Shown here in pieces: positions 53,925 through 61,983 of a stretch of 64,000 bases of DNA. Location: contig NZ_JADEYQ010000002.1 of the NCBI RefSeq assembly GCF_022627575.1, positions 1 to 64,000 of the forward strand. The letters run 5' to 3'. The stretch is from Sphingobacterium rhinopitheci (lineage in GTDB: Bacteria; Bacteroidota; Bacteroidia; Sphingobacteriales; Sphingobacteriaceae). The translations under genes and the position numbers were made by a program. Below the pieces are notes generated by a model. It was not told the DNA's origin, did no database searches, and saw only the letters and a list, made by a program, of their open reading frames with translations. Each line of letters begins with the position of its first letter. Within the stretch, counting starts at the first letter, position 1.

Positions 53925-56900
53925 CTAGATTTTTTTCACGCGGATATTTCTAAAGAACACTTCAGTACCATGTCCTAAAAATCCAATATGTCCGGTTTTA
54001 TTTTTCAATCCAGGATGATCTTTTTTATCTAAAGTACCATTTTTTGATGCTTCCTTAATATCACCATCAACGATTACCTTACCATTCAATGTAATTTTAA
54101 TTTTATCACCTTGGATTCGAATTTCTTCTTGATTCCATTCACCAAGAGGTTTTAATGCTCCTCTTTTAGCGGGTATAATACCATAAACAGAACCATGATA
54201 TTGGTATGGAGCTAATTTTTTGTAAACATCAGCATCATCATCTAATATTTGAATTTCATAACCTTGGTAAGCGGCATCACCATCTAAAGGCGTACGAATA
54301 CCAACTCCATTATTAGCACCTGGCGTTAATTTAAACTCAAAACGATATACAAAGTCACCATATTGTTCTTTGGTATATAAATTTTTACCATATTTAGCAT
54401 CAGGATTAGAACGCAATGCCCCTTCTTCATTAATTTCATAAGCAGAGGTTGCTGTCCACTTATCTAAATTAGTGCCATCAAATAGCATTTCAAAGCCTTC
54501 TTTTTTCTCTTGCTCAGACAATGAATATATTTCTTTACGAGGAATCTCTTTTAAGTAAATATCTCTATACCATACTTGAGAACCGTGAGCTTGTAATTCA
54601 ATTTGCTCCATAGGGAAGATGGACTGGTTACGATCCCAGAAATTCTCCAAAGGAACGTTATCAACTACTAAAACACCATTCAACCAAACAGATACTTTCT
54701 CCCCTACCATCTTGATCTTAAAATTGTTCCATTCACCAAGTGGATTATCTGCAACTGTAGATGGTTTGGATTGATGCTTTTGATTGTTGTATAAACCACC
54801 AGAACCTACTTCTGCACCCACATTAGTTCTAGAAATATCCCATATCTGAACCTGAGGAGTACCACGTAAATAAACTCCAGCATCTGGTTCTTTACCGTTT
54901 TTATCTAACTTCCAGTCTAACAACAATTCGAAATCACCATATTGTTTTACAGTCGCAATATTATCACCGTGACCATTAAAAACTAACTCACCATTAACAG
55001 CAGACCAAGTAGCATTCATCTTCTTATCAGCTTCGATTTGCTTAGCTTCCAATTCAGCGGCAGACATTTTAGCTCTCTTGATAGGATTTTCTACCAAACC
55101 CTTCCAACCTGTCAAATCCTTACCATTAAACAAAGAAACATAGCCTTCTTTTTTTGACATTTCAGCCAAATGACGCACTATAGCTTCTTTTAGGTAAGAG
55201 CTTTCGCTACCCGATAGATTATTTTGAGCAATATCCAACCAATTACGAACATCCGTACCGACAAACTCTTTATTGTCCATCGCGATATTCATTACTACAT
55301 CCGTAGCGACAGCAGAAAGCTCAGCATCCTTCAAATACTTACTAGCAAAAACTAAAGCCATATATGTATTTGTAGCCTTCAGGCTTGCCAATGCAGATTT
55401 ACGCTGTTCTGGAGTTTGCGCTAAAGCAAAAGCATCACGTAATAAAATTGTTTTTTGATCTCCAGGAATAGCACTTGCATTCAGTTGCTTAATAAAACCA
55501 GCAAATACCGTTTTAAATACTTGGGGATCTTTCTCAGTACGAAGTAATTTTGTCAATTCATCCAAAGAAGAAGTGTTAGACCATGCAGCTAATGCAGCGA
55601 TAGCATCACCTTTCAAAGGATTAGTATTTCCTGTATAGTTAGTAACAGCTTGTAAAGCAGTCGGACTACCTTCACCTGCAAATATTGGGAAATATCTCGC
55701 CGATGACGGAGATAAAGAGCGAGAAATATTTGCTGCCAATTTAGCGACTTTAGCAGATTTATCGGTATTATTTTGCAATGCTACAGTTGCTGCTTGTTGC
55801 GCAAAAGCAATCTCACTAGCATCCGCTTTACCTAATATTTCAATTATTTTATCAAAATCCTGATCATTAACGACATTTGGTAATGCTGCAAATGCTGCTT
55901 TACGCACTGCCGGAGATCCATTTTCAATTAAAGCAAACACTTGATTTGCTGAATTAGCATTTGATCTTTTAGCTAATACATCTAAAAGCGCCAACTGCGT
56001 AATTTCATTTACATTAGGCATGGAAACATTAACCACTTCCATTACATTAGCTCCTTTTGAAGTAAGTAAAAGATTTTTTAGGGCTACTGATTCTTCCTTA
56101 TTTGCTTCTCCCAATTGTGCAATTAAAAATTCGGTATTTGTACCACCACTTAATGCAGTCAACGTCTTGTAAGCAGCTATTTTTGCAGTACTATCCTTTA
56201 TTTTCTTTAAATTCTTTTGCAATACAGGTACAGCATCTTTAGCATCATTTGCTGCTAAGAAAATTAATACGGACTCTTGTGCTTCAGGTGATAATTTTGT
56301 AATAGAAGAGGCTAATTTTTTTAAATCAGCAGTATTTGCTTCAGATGCCAATAACATTAAAGCCGTATTACGAAGTATAGGATTACTATCCGAAGACAAT
56401 TTTAATAAATTTTTCTTCTGTGCACTTGGATTCATACGAGTTAACAATTCCAAAGCTGCGATTTTCGCTCCAATTCCTTTATCTACAGATGCTTCTTTAT
56501 AGATTTGTGTTGCTAATTTATTAGCTAACACTTTATTATTATTTTTTAATAATGTATTTGCATAATCTATTGCTAATCCTGCAGCATTGGTTCTATCAAA
56601 AGCTAGATCTACGGCTTTAGCATGTTTATAAAATACATCATAAGATTGTGTACCACCTATTTTACTCAAAGCAGTTAAGCCTGTGTATACAAAATTCGGA
56701 GAGTTAGCATATGTATCTAACAAAGCAATAATTCTAGCTTCAGCTTCAGCAGATTTCAAAGCGCCTAACGCTGTGACAATAGCGGTAGCTACTTTTTCAT
56801 TGACATCAGCAGCCAGCGTAGCATTTAATGCTTGTGCAGCTTCTGGCGTATGAATAGCCGACAATACACGTGCTGCTTTTTCTGTCAAGAAATCATCTTT

Positions 56901-57326
56901 CAAGTATGAAGCGACCTTATTAATAGATTCATTCTTAGCACAGAATTTTAATGTTTCAAGAACATATGCTCTATTGTTTTGATCTTTTACTTTATCAAGA
57001 GATGCTAATAAACCTTTTACATAAGTTTCACGCAATTGCTCTTTACCAGGCTGCATTACAAATAACGCGTAAGAGTTTGTAGCAAACTCACGAGGCGCAT
57101 TATTCGAACCTTGAGGGCCTAATCCTTGTAATAGAATCGTAACATCTTCCGATGTAAATCCTTCTAATTCTTTCATCACCGCCATATATTTAGCGTAATC
57201 TTCAGCAGGCTGTTGGGCTAATACATCAGCGATTTTTGTATCAGAAGAGCGATGAATAGGCTGTTGTGCATAGGATGCCGTTTGCAACAACAATAATATT
57301 GATAGGGTATTAAAAATCTTTTTCAT
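53925..57326 (-). CDS. HEAT-repeat protein with two DUF1080 (3-keto-glycoside hydrolase type) domains
   Basis: A 1133-residue exported protein (signal peptide about 1-20, ending SYAQQ). Residues about 60-740 are alpha-helical HEAT-like repeats (for example NPILRNTALMLLASEA, SPAVRKAAFAALPNVV). Two DUF1080/PF06439 domains follow, starting near YVSLFNGKDLTGWKGL (about 755) and FEMLFDGTNLDKWTATSA (about 965); each has a laminarinase-like jelly-roll with G-W and GVYLRG or GVGIRTP strands. DUF1080 proteins from Bacteroidota have been shown to cleave 3-keto-glycosides. Its gene follows a Gfo/Idh/MocA dehydrogenase by 13 bases, the enzyme type that makes the 3-keto intermediate. The domain split is clear; the substrate is not. 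Confidence 0.85.
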   Translation of the reverse strand: MKKIFNTLSILLLLQTASYAQQPIHRSSDTKIADVLAQQPAEDYAKYMAVMKELEGFTSEDVTILLQGLGPQGSNNAPREFATNSYALFVMQPGKEQLRETYVKGLLASLDKVKDQNNRAYVLETLKFCAKNESINKVASYLKDDFLTEKAARVLSAIHTPEAAQALNATLAADVNEKVATAIVTALGALKSAEAEARIIALLDTYANSPNFVYTGLTALSKIGGTQSYDVFYKHAKAVDLAFDRTNAAGLAIDYANTLLKNNNKVLANKLATQIYKEASVDKGIGAKIAALELLTRMNPSAQKKNLLKLSSDSNPILRNTALMLLASEANTADLKKLASSITKLSPEAQESVLIFLAANDAKDAVPVLQKNLKKIKDSTAKIAAYKTLTALSGGTNTEFLIAQLGEANKEESVALKNLLLTSKGANVMEVVNVSMPNVNEITQLALLDVLAKRSNANSANQVFALIENGSPAVRKAAFAALPNVVNDQDFDKIIEILGKADASEIAFAQQAATVALQNNTDKSAKVAKLAANISRSLSPSSARYFPIFAGEGSPTALQAVTNYTGNTNPLKGDAIAALAAWSNTSSLDELTKLLRTEKDPQVFKTVFAGFIKQLNASAIPGDQKTILLRDAFALAQTPEQRKSALASLKATNTYMALVFASKYLKDAELSAVATDVVMNIAMDNKEFVGTDVRNWLDIAQNNLSGSESSYLKEAIVRHLAEMSKKEGYVSLFNGKDLTGWKGLVENPIKRAKMSAAELEAKQIEADKKMNATWSAVNGELVFNGHGDNIATVKQYGDFELLLDWKLDKNGKEPDAGVYLRGTPQVQIWDISRTNVGAEVGSGGLYNNQKHQSKPSTVADNPLGEWNNFKIKMVGEKVSVWLNGVLVVDNVPLENFWDRNQSIFPMEQIELQAHGSQVWYRDIYLKEIPRKEIYSLSEQEKKEGFEMLFDGTNLDKWTATSAYEINEEGALRSNPDAKYGKNLYTKEQYGDFVYRFEFKLTPGANNGVGIRTPLDGDAAYQGYEIQILDDDADVYKKLAPYQYHGSVYGIIPAKRGALKPLGEWNQEEIRIQGDKIKITLNGKVIVDGDIKEASKNGTLDKKDHPGLKNKTGHIGFLGHGTEVFFRNIRVKKI

Positions 57327-57339
57327 TTGATCAGTTAGG

Positions 57340-58605
57340 TTACATAGTCCAAGGACCGCGCATAGGTTGATTAATTAATCTATTAGCTCCTTCGTCATTA
57401 ATAAATTCTTGTTTTGCAGAATCATAGTGTAACGTACGATTCAGACGTAATGCCGCTAAACCAAGATTAACTAATGTACAAGAATAATAACCGTTATCTT
57501 CATTTAAGGCGAATTTTTCACGTGTACGCACAGCTTCCACAAAATCTGTCATTTGTGGTGCCGGGTCAGGATATTGCGCTAATTTTCTTTCCAAATCAGG
57601 AATATCAGACTTAAATCCACGATATAATTTACCTTTAGGTCCTTCTATATATGCTTTACCTACTTCGGTACCTTCGCCATCTAAAATAATTTGACAGCCA
57701 TCAGCATAAGTATAAGTAATTTTGCGCCAAACACCTACTGCATCAGAGTGTTGCTGAGGAGCGTCTACCTCTATTTTCACAGGGCTTTCGTTATCTTTAC
57801 CTAAGAAATATTGTACAGGGTCTAAGTAATGTTGCCCCATATCACCTAAACCACCACCATCATAATCCCAATATCCACGGAACGTTGTATGTACACGATG
57901 CGAGTTGTATGGTTTCTCTGGCGCTGGACCTAGCCACATCTCATAATCTAATTCTTTTGGCACTTGCTCAATAGGTAGATTTTCTTTACCTACCCAATAG
58001 AATTTCCAATCAAAACCTGTGTGCTTACTAATAGTAACTTTCAAAGGCCATCCTAACATCCCCGTATCAACTACTTTTTTAATCTTCTTAACCGGTACAT
58101 TCATACCATAAAAATTGGAATCGAAACGAAACCAAGTATTTAGTCTAAAGATATTTCCATTTTGCGCAACAGCTTCTTTCACTTTTTTACCTTCACCGAT
58201 AGTTCTGGTCATTGGTTTTTCACACCAAATATCTTTACCGGCACGAGCGGCCTCTAAAGACATTAAACCATGCCAATGAGGAGGCGTAGCAATATGTACA
58301 ATATCTACTTCAGGATTAGCAATTAAATCTCTAAAATCATGGTGTTCTTTTACTCCCCCACCTAAAGCTTTTTGTGCTAATGCCAAATGGCGTGTATCAA
58401 CATCACAAATGGCAATAGTCTTGGTACCGGCATAATTAAAATGTCCTCTTCCCATTGACCCTACACCGATGACACCTTTTGTTAAGTGATCACTAGGAGC
58501 TAAAAATCCCTTACCAAGGACAAAACGAGGTACAATAGTAAATGCTGCAGCTCCAATCAATGATTTTTTTATAAAATCACGTCTTGAAGAATTTTGTTTT
58601 TCCAT
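57340..58605 (-). CDS. Gfo/Idh/MocA family oxidoreductase with Tat signal
   Basis: A 421-residue NAD(P)-dependent dehydrogenase. The N-terminus SSRRDFIKKSLIGAAAF is a twin-arginine signal (RR at about 8-9), so it is exported folded with cofactor. The Rossmann motif is GVIGVGSMGRGHF (about 44-56), and the family signature EKPMTRTIGEGKKVKEAV includes the catalytic-site lysine of EKP. Exported members in Bacteroidota oxidise glycosides at C3. It is co-transcribed with the DUF1080 gene. A -7 box TATATTTG lies at 58668-58661 on the minus strand, giving a leader of about 50 bases. Confidence 0.88.
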   Translation of the reverse strand: MEKQNSSRRDFIKKSLIGAAAFTIVPRFVLGKGFLAPSDHLTKGVIGVGSMGRGHFNYAGTKTIAICDVDTRHLALAQKALGGGVKEHHDFRDLIANPEVDIVHIATPPHWHGLMSLEAARAGKDIWCEKPMTRTIGEGKKVKEAVAQNGNIFRLNTWFRFDSNFYGMNVPVKKIKKVVDTGMLGWPLKVTISKHTGFDWKFYWVGKENLPIEQVPKELDYEMWLGPAPEKPYNSHRVHTTFRGYWDYDGGGLGDMGQHYLDPVQYFLGKDNESPVKIEVDAPQQHSDAVGVWRKITYTYADGCQIILDGEGTEVGKAYIEGPKGKLYRGFKSDIPDLERKLAQYPDPAPQMTDFVEAVRTREKFALNEDNGYYSCTLVNLGLAALRLNRTLHYDSAKQEFINDEGANRLINQPMRGPWTM

Positions 58606-58660
58606 ATCTTTATAATGATTTGCTTAGGTTTAAATCATGTAATAACTCATTATTACAATC

Positions 58661-58668
58661 CAAATATA
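58661..58668 (-). promoter_or_regulatory. -7 element of the dehydrogenase-DUF1080 operon
   Basis: Minus-strand TATATTTG matches TAnnTTTG; no clear -33 element. Confidence 0.45.
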
Positions 58669-58762
58669 AAAAAACAATCTTCTTTTTCTAGTAATAAAGC
58701 AATTATGTATCTTAGATTTTACCATTATTAAAAAACAAATTGTCGTCTATATATATTTTGCT

Positions 58763-58770
58763 TATCTTTG
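58763..58770 (+). promoter_or_regulatory. -7 element of rplY
   Basis: TATCTTTG is 27 bases before the ATG at 58798. TTG at 58740-58742 gives a 20-base spacer. Confidence 0.6.
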
Positions 58771-58797
58771 CTCCTCAAAATAAATAAATTACATAAA

Positions 58798-59397
58798 ATG
58801 AAATCAATTGCTATTAGCGGTTCTGTAAGACAGAACGTAGGGAAAAGAGATGCAAAAGAATTACGTTACCAAGGTTTAGTACCTGCTGTACTTTACGGAA
58901 GCAACGAACAAACTCACCTTTCTGTATCCGCAGCTGATTTGAAAGCAGTTCTTTACACTCCAGAAGTTGTATTCGTAGAATTAAACATTGATGGAAAACA
59001 AGTAAAGGCTATCGTTCAAGACGCTCAATTCCACCCATTAACTGACGTTGTAAGACACATCGATTTCTTACAATTATCAGATGATAAAGAAGTATCTATG
59101 AATATTCCTATCAAATTGACAGGAACTTCACCAGGTGTTAAAATGGGGGGTAAATTAGTACAAAAATTACGTACACTTCGTATTAAAGCATTACCTGCGA
59201 ACTTACCTCAAGAGGTAGAAGTTCCTATGGAATCTTTAGAAGTAGGTAAATCTTTCCGCGTACGTCAAGTAGTTTTAGATAACGCTAAAGTGTTAAACAA
59301 TTCTGATGACACTATCGTTTCAGTAATCATGTCTCGTGCTTTACGTCAAGCAGAGCAAGAAGCTGCTAAAGCTGCTAAAGGTGGTAAGAAAAAATAA
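58798..59397 (+). CDS. rplY: 50S ribosomal protein L25 (CTC/general stress form)
   Basis: A 199-residue L25 of the long TL5/CTC type. The N-terminal 5S rRNA-binding domain (KSIAISGSVRQNVGKRDAKE, LVPAVLYG) and the C-terminal beta domain (IPIKLTGTSPGVKMGGKL, MESLEVGKSFRVRQV) are present, with a lysine/alanine-rich tail. The ATG at 58798 is preferred: the frame is open upstream to 58768, but that codon lies within the -7 promoter box. Monocistronic, with its own terminator. Confidence 0.95.
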   Translation: MKSIAISGSVRQNVGKRDAKELRYQGLVPAVLYGSNEQTHLSVSAADLKAVLYTPEVVFVELNIDGKQVKAIVQDAQFHPLTDVVRHIDFLQLSDDKEVSMNIPIKLTGTSPGVKMGGKLVQKLRTLRIKALPANLPQEVEVPMESLEVGKSFRVRQVVLDNAKVLNNSDDTIVSVIMSRALRQAEQEAAKAAKGGKKK

Positions 59398-59420
59398 TTT
59401 TTGTCTAAAGACAAAATTTG

Positions 59421-59447
59421 AGGCACCGTTTATCGGTGCCTTTTTTT
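59421..59447 (+). terminator. terminator of rplY
   Basis: AGGCACCG (59421-59428), 5-base loop, CGGTGCCT (59434-59441), then TTTTTT. Confidence 0.9.
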
Positions 59448-59490
59448 ATGCTATATACAATCATTTTTTCACTTTTGAGGTTTAACTTTT

Positions 59491-59498
59491 TACTTTTG
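59491..59498 (+). promoter_or_regulatory. -7 element immediately upstream of pth
   Basis: TACTTTTG ends 4 bases before the pth ATG, implying a leaderless or near-leaderless mRNA. Confidence 0.5.
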
Positions 59499-59502
59499 TA
59501 GT

Positions 59503-60066
59503 ATGAACTTTTTAATCATCGGCTTAGGCAACATAGGCAAGGAATACGAAGATACACGCCATAATATAGGATTTATGGTTGCCGACCAATTGGTAAAAGA
59601 AGCGGGAGCAACATGGTCTTTATTAAAGCATGCCTATTATTCGGAATTCAAACAACGAGGTCATAATGTATATGTCATCAAACCGACGACCTATATGAAC
59701 TTGAGTGGAAAAGCCGTTAACTATTGGATGCAGCAGTTGAAAGTACCTATCGAGAATATAATGGTGATCGTCGACGACTTAGCTATACCATTTGGTTCAC
59801 TACGCATCAAGCCAAAAGGTTCGGCAGCAGGGCATAATGGCCTTCGTTCCATAGAGGCTACTTGCGGCGGACAACAATACCCGAGGCTACGCTTTGGCAT
59901 TGGAGATAATTATCCAAAAGGACGCCAAGTAGATTTTGTACTAGGTCCATTTGACAAAGAAGAGCAGAAAGATTTACCAGGGTTAATTGACCATTCGGTA
60001 AAAATGATTCAAAGCTTCATTAATATTGGGATCGAACTAACGATGACAAATCTAAACACTAAATAG
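59503..60066 (+). CDS. pth: peptidyl-tRNA hydrolase
   Basis: A 187-residue Pth that releases tRNA from peptidyl-tRNA. The motifs GLGNIGKEYEDTRHNIGFMV (N- and H-containing catalytic region, H20), KPTTYMNLSGKAV (about 66-78), DDLAIPFGSLRIKPKGSAAG (D93 region) and GHNGLRSIEA are all present. Length is normal. Confidence 0.96.
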   Translation: MNFLIIGLGNIGKEYEDTRHNIGFMVADQLVKEAGATWSLLKHAYYSEFKQRGHNVYVIKPTTYMNLSGKAVNYWMQQLKVPIENIMVIVDDLAIPFGSLRIKPKGSAAGHNGLRSIEATCGGQQYPRLRFGIGDNYPKGRQVDFVLGPFDKEEQKDLPGLIDHSVKMIQSFINIGIELTMTNLNTK

Positions 60067-60084
60067 ACATCTATCATACAGAGC

Positions 60085-60111
60085 AAAAGGCTACTCCTCG
60101 GGTAGCCTTTT
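60085..60111 (+). terminator. terminator of pth
   Basis: AAAAGGCTAC (60085-60094), 7-base loop, GTAGCCTTTT (60102-60111). Confidence 0.88.
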
Positions 60112-60171
60112 GCTATTGCTTCACAATTTTTTAAGTTAAAGATATTTTCTATCTTTATAAAAAAACCAGTT

Positions 60172-60408
60172 ATGACATCCCTATTTATAAATATTGGAGT
60201 AATGGAAATGTTGATTCTATTGATCATTTTGACTCCTACCGTAATATTACCGATTTATTGTATGTTCGATTTATTCAAAAGGGATTTTTCGAAAGATAAA
60301 AATCAACGGATTCTTTTAATTCTATTGTTGTTATTAGCACCATTTATAGGTTCACTTATCTACTTATTGGCTTTACGCAAAGATTACCCTGTAAAACATG
60401 ATAATTAA
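60172..60408 (+). CDS. small PLDc_N-domain membrane protein
   Basis: A 78-residue protein with two membrane segments (about 9-34 and 46-66). The pattern ILPIYCMFDLFKRDF and LLLLAPFIGSLIYLLALRKD resembles the phospholipase D N-terminal helper domain (PLDc_N), often found as a stand-alone small protein. A TATCTTTA box lies about 20 bases upstream. The function is unknown. Confidence 0.75.
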   Translation: MTSLFINIGVMEMLILLIILTPTVILPIYCMFDLFKRDFSKDKNQRILLILLLLLAPFIGSLIYLLALRKDYPVKHDN

Positions 60409-60423
60409 TATGTGCATTATACT

Positions 60424-61890
60424 TTAAAAATCTGTTGTTTGTTCACCATCCCACACTTCATTCTTAAAAATAGAGAATGAATTATTATAATCTACACCAT
60501 CTAATAAATTTCCACGAAATACGAGTTGCATATTATTTTTCAATGTACTGGATAAATTAATTGTGCGTAATATTCCATCTTTATTGTAAACTTGAACAAC
60601 ATAAGATAAAGGCACTATATCATTTTTTATTCCCAAAAACTGATTAAAAACAAGTTGCTTATTGGCTGAAAAATCCGCAATACTTTCTATCGATGATTGG
60701 TCCAAAATAGGATTAGCCAATTCGTTATTAAATGGGGCATAGAAAAAAGGATCATGTTGTTGATCTATTACAATCTTTGTTACTTGATCTAAGCCTCTAA
60801 CATCGGTAAACTCTATTTTTACCTGACTAAAAAAGCGCGTTAATTCAATATTCTCGGATTGAACAGCTGCAACGACCAGCTCTCCTGTATAGCCGAAAAT
60901 ATCAGCTTTGGAATTCGAGAACAGATTACTTACATAGAAGGATGCTAAGGTTGGATTGGCTGGAAACAGAAGCTCTGTATTTGACGTATTTGTAATAAAA
61001 CAAACCTGGTATGCACCCACCGGAATTGCTAAATCCAATACATCATCTCCATTCATTTCACTAACACCGGAAATAACAACATCAGCTTTATCCATATTAA
61101 AGAGAAAATAATATATTTTATCAATAGCGTTACTTCCTTGGGAAACAGGCGCTATACCTGTCAAGTGGAAATTATCCATCCTTAATACACCAGAATTCTC
61201 ATTAAAAGTACTGCTGTTTCCTCTGTCGCCAGCCTTTGGAATTAGTTTCACCCAAAACTCTTCAGTACCAAAATCTATGTCTCTCAAATCATATGAGTAC
61301 GTATTCTTCTGGTTTGCGGTATTGGTATTACCAAATTGATTATTGAAGGCTAACGTAGGGTAAGACAGCCCATTATCAATAGAATAATATAATTCAAAAT
61401 CCTTGGGTCCCGTTCCCGGGCTTCCAAGATCAAAGCCTAAGCTTGTAACTTCCAGTACATCTTTTATAGGCATTTTTATGATTATTTCCTTTGCTCCAGC
61501 AAAAGTTAATGCTCTACCAGCGGCAAAATTTTCGAAGGAATATGTAGAATTGACAAAGGTATTGGGGATTTCACCATTATTATAAGAAATAGAAGGAATT
61601 AACTGATTATTGAATTTAATATCGGGCAGTAAATTGTCGTTATTGAAAGACCAATAATATAGGTAGCCTTCAGAATAATTTTGGTTATTATCAGTTGTTG
61701 CTAATTTGGTATTATTTTTTGAAGCACCTAATAGTGGGGATATTTGATTCGTAAAACCGGAGAACTTAAAACTTACGGCATGTACCTCTTCATTTTGATC
61801 ATTAATGCCATCAACTTTCTTACAGGAAATACTTAAGAAAACAATGATAAAAATTAAAAGTCTAGAAAAAATATTTTGGAGACTATTCAT
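60424..61890 (-). CDS. lipoprotein of unknown function with fimbrillin-like features
   Basis: A 488-residue protein with a signal peptide and lipobox (LSISC, cysteine about 23). Residues about 80-250 look like a jelly-roll or Ig-like domain (YYWSFNNDNLLPDIKFNN, TFAGAKEIIIKMPIKDV, DFELYYSIDNGLSYP). The C-terminal half (about 255-430) has Mfa2/FimB-like features (FNMDKADVVISGVS, IPVGAYQVCFITNT). I do not recognise a specific family with confidence. A surface-exposed binding or adhesive role is possible. It lies downstream of the GH95 gene beyond a strong palindrome and may or may not be co-transcribed with it. Confidence 0.6.
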   Translation of the reverse strand: MNSLQNIFSRLLIFIIVFLSISCKKVDGINDQNEEVHAVSFKFSGFTNQISPLLGASKNNTKLATTDNNQNYSEGYLYYWSFNNDNLLPDIKFNNQLIPSISYNNGEIPNTFVNSTYSFENFAAGRALTFAGAKEIIIKMPIKDVLEVTSLGFDLGSPGTGPKDFELYYSIDNGLSYPTLAFNNQFGNTNTANQKNTYSYDLRDIDFGTEEFWVKLIPKAGDRGNSSTFNENSGVLRMDNFHLTGIAPVSQGSNAIDKIYYFLFNMDKADVVISGVSEMNGDDVLDLAIPVGAYQVCFITNTSNTELLFPANPTLASFYVSNLFSNSKADIFGYTGELVVAAVQSENIELTRFFSQVKIEFTDVRGLDQVTKIVIDQQHDPFFYAPFNNELANPILDQSSIESIADFSANKQLVFNQFLGIKNDIVPLSYVVQVYNKDGILRTINLSSTLKNNMQLVFRGNLLDGVDYNNSFSIFKNEVWDGEQTTDF

Positions 61891-61910
61891 ATTTATGAGG
61901 TTATTTGAAA

Positions 61911-61944
61911 TATCTTAGGTTAGCGAAATCGCTAACCTAAGATA
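61911..61944. terminator. near-perfect palindrome between the GH95 and lipoprotein genes
   Basis: TATCTTAGGTTAGCGA (61911-61926), AA, and the exact complement (61929-61944). A 16-base stem without a strong T-run lies between the stop of GH95 and the start of the lipoprotein gene. It could be an intercistronic processing hairpin, a terminator or an operator. Confidence 0.55.
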
Positions 61945-61983
61945 CAAAATTTAACTCACAATTAATATTATTTCTAGAATAAA

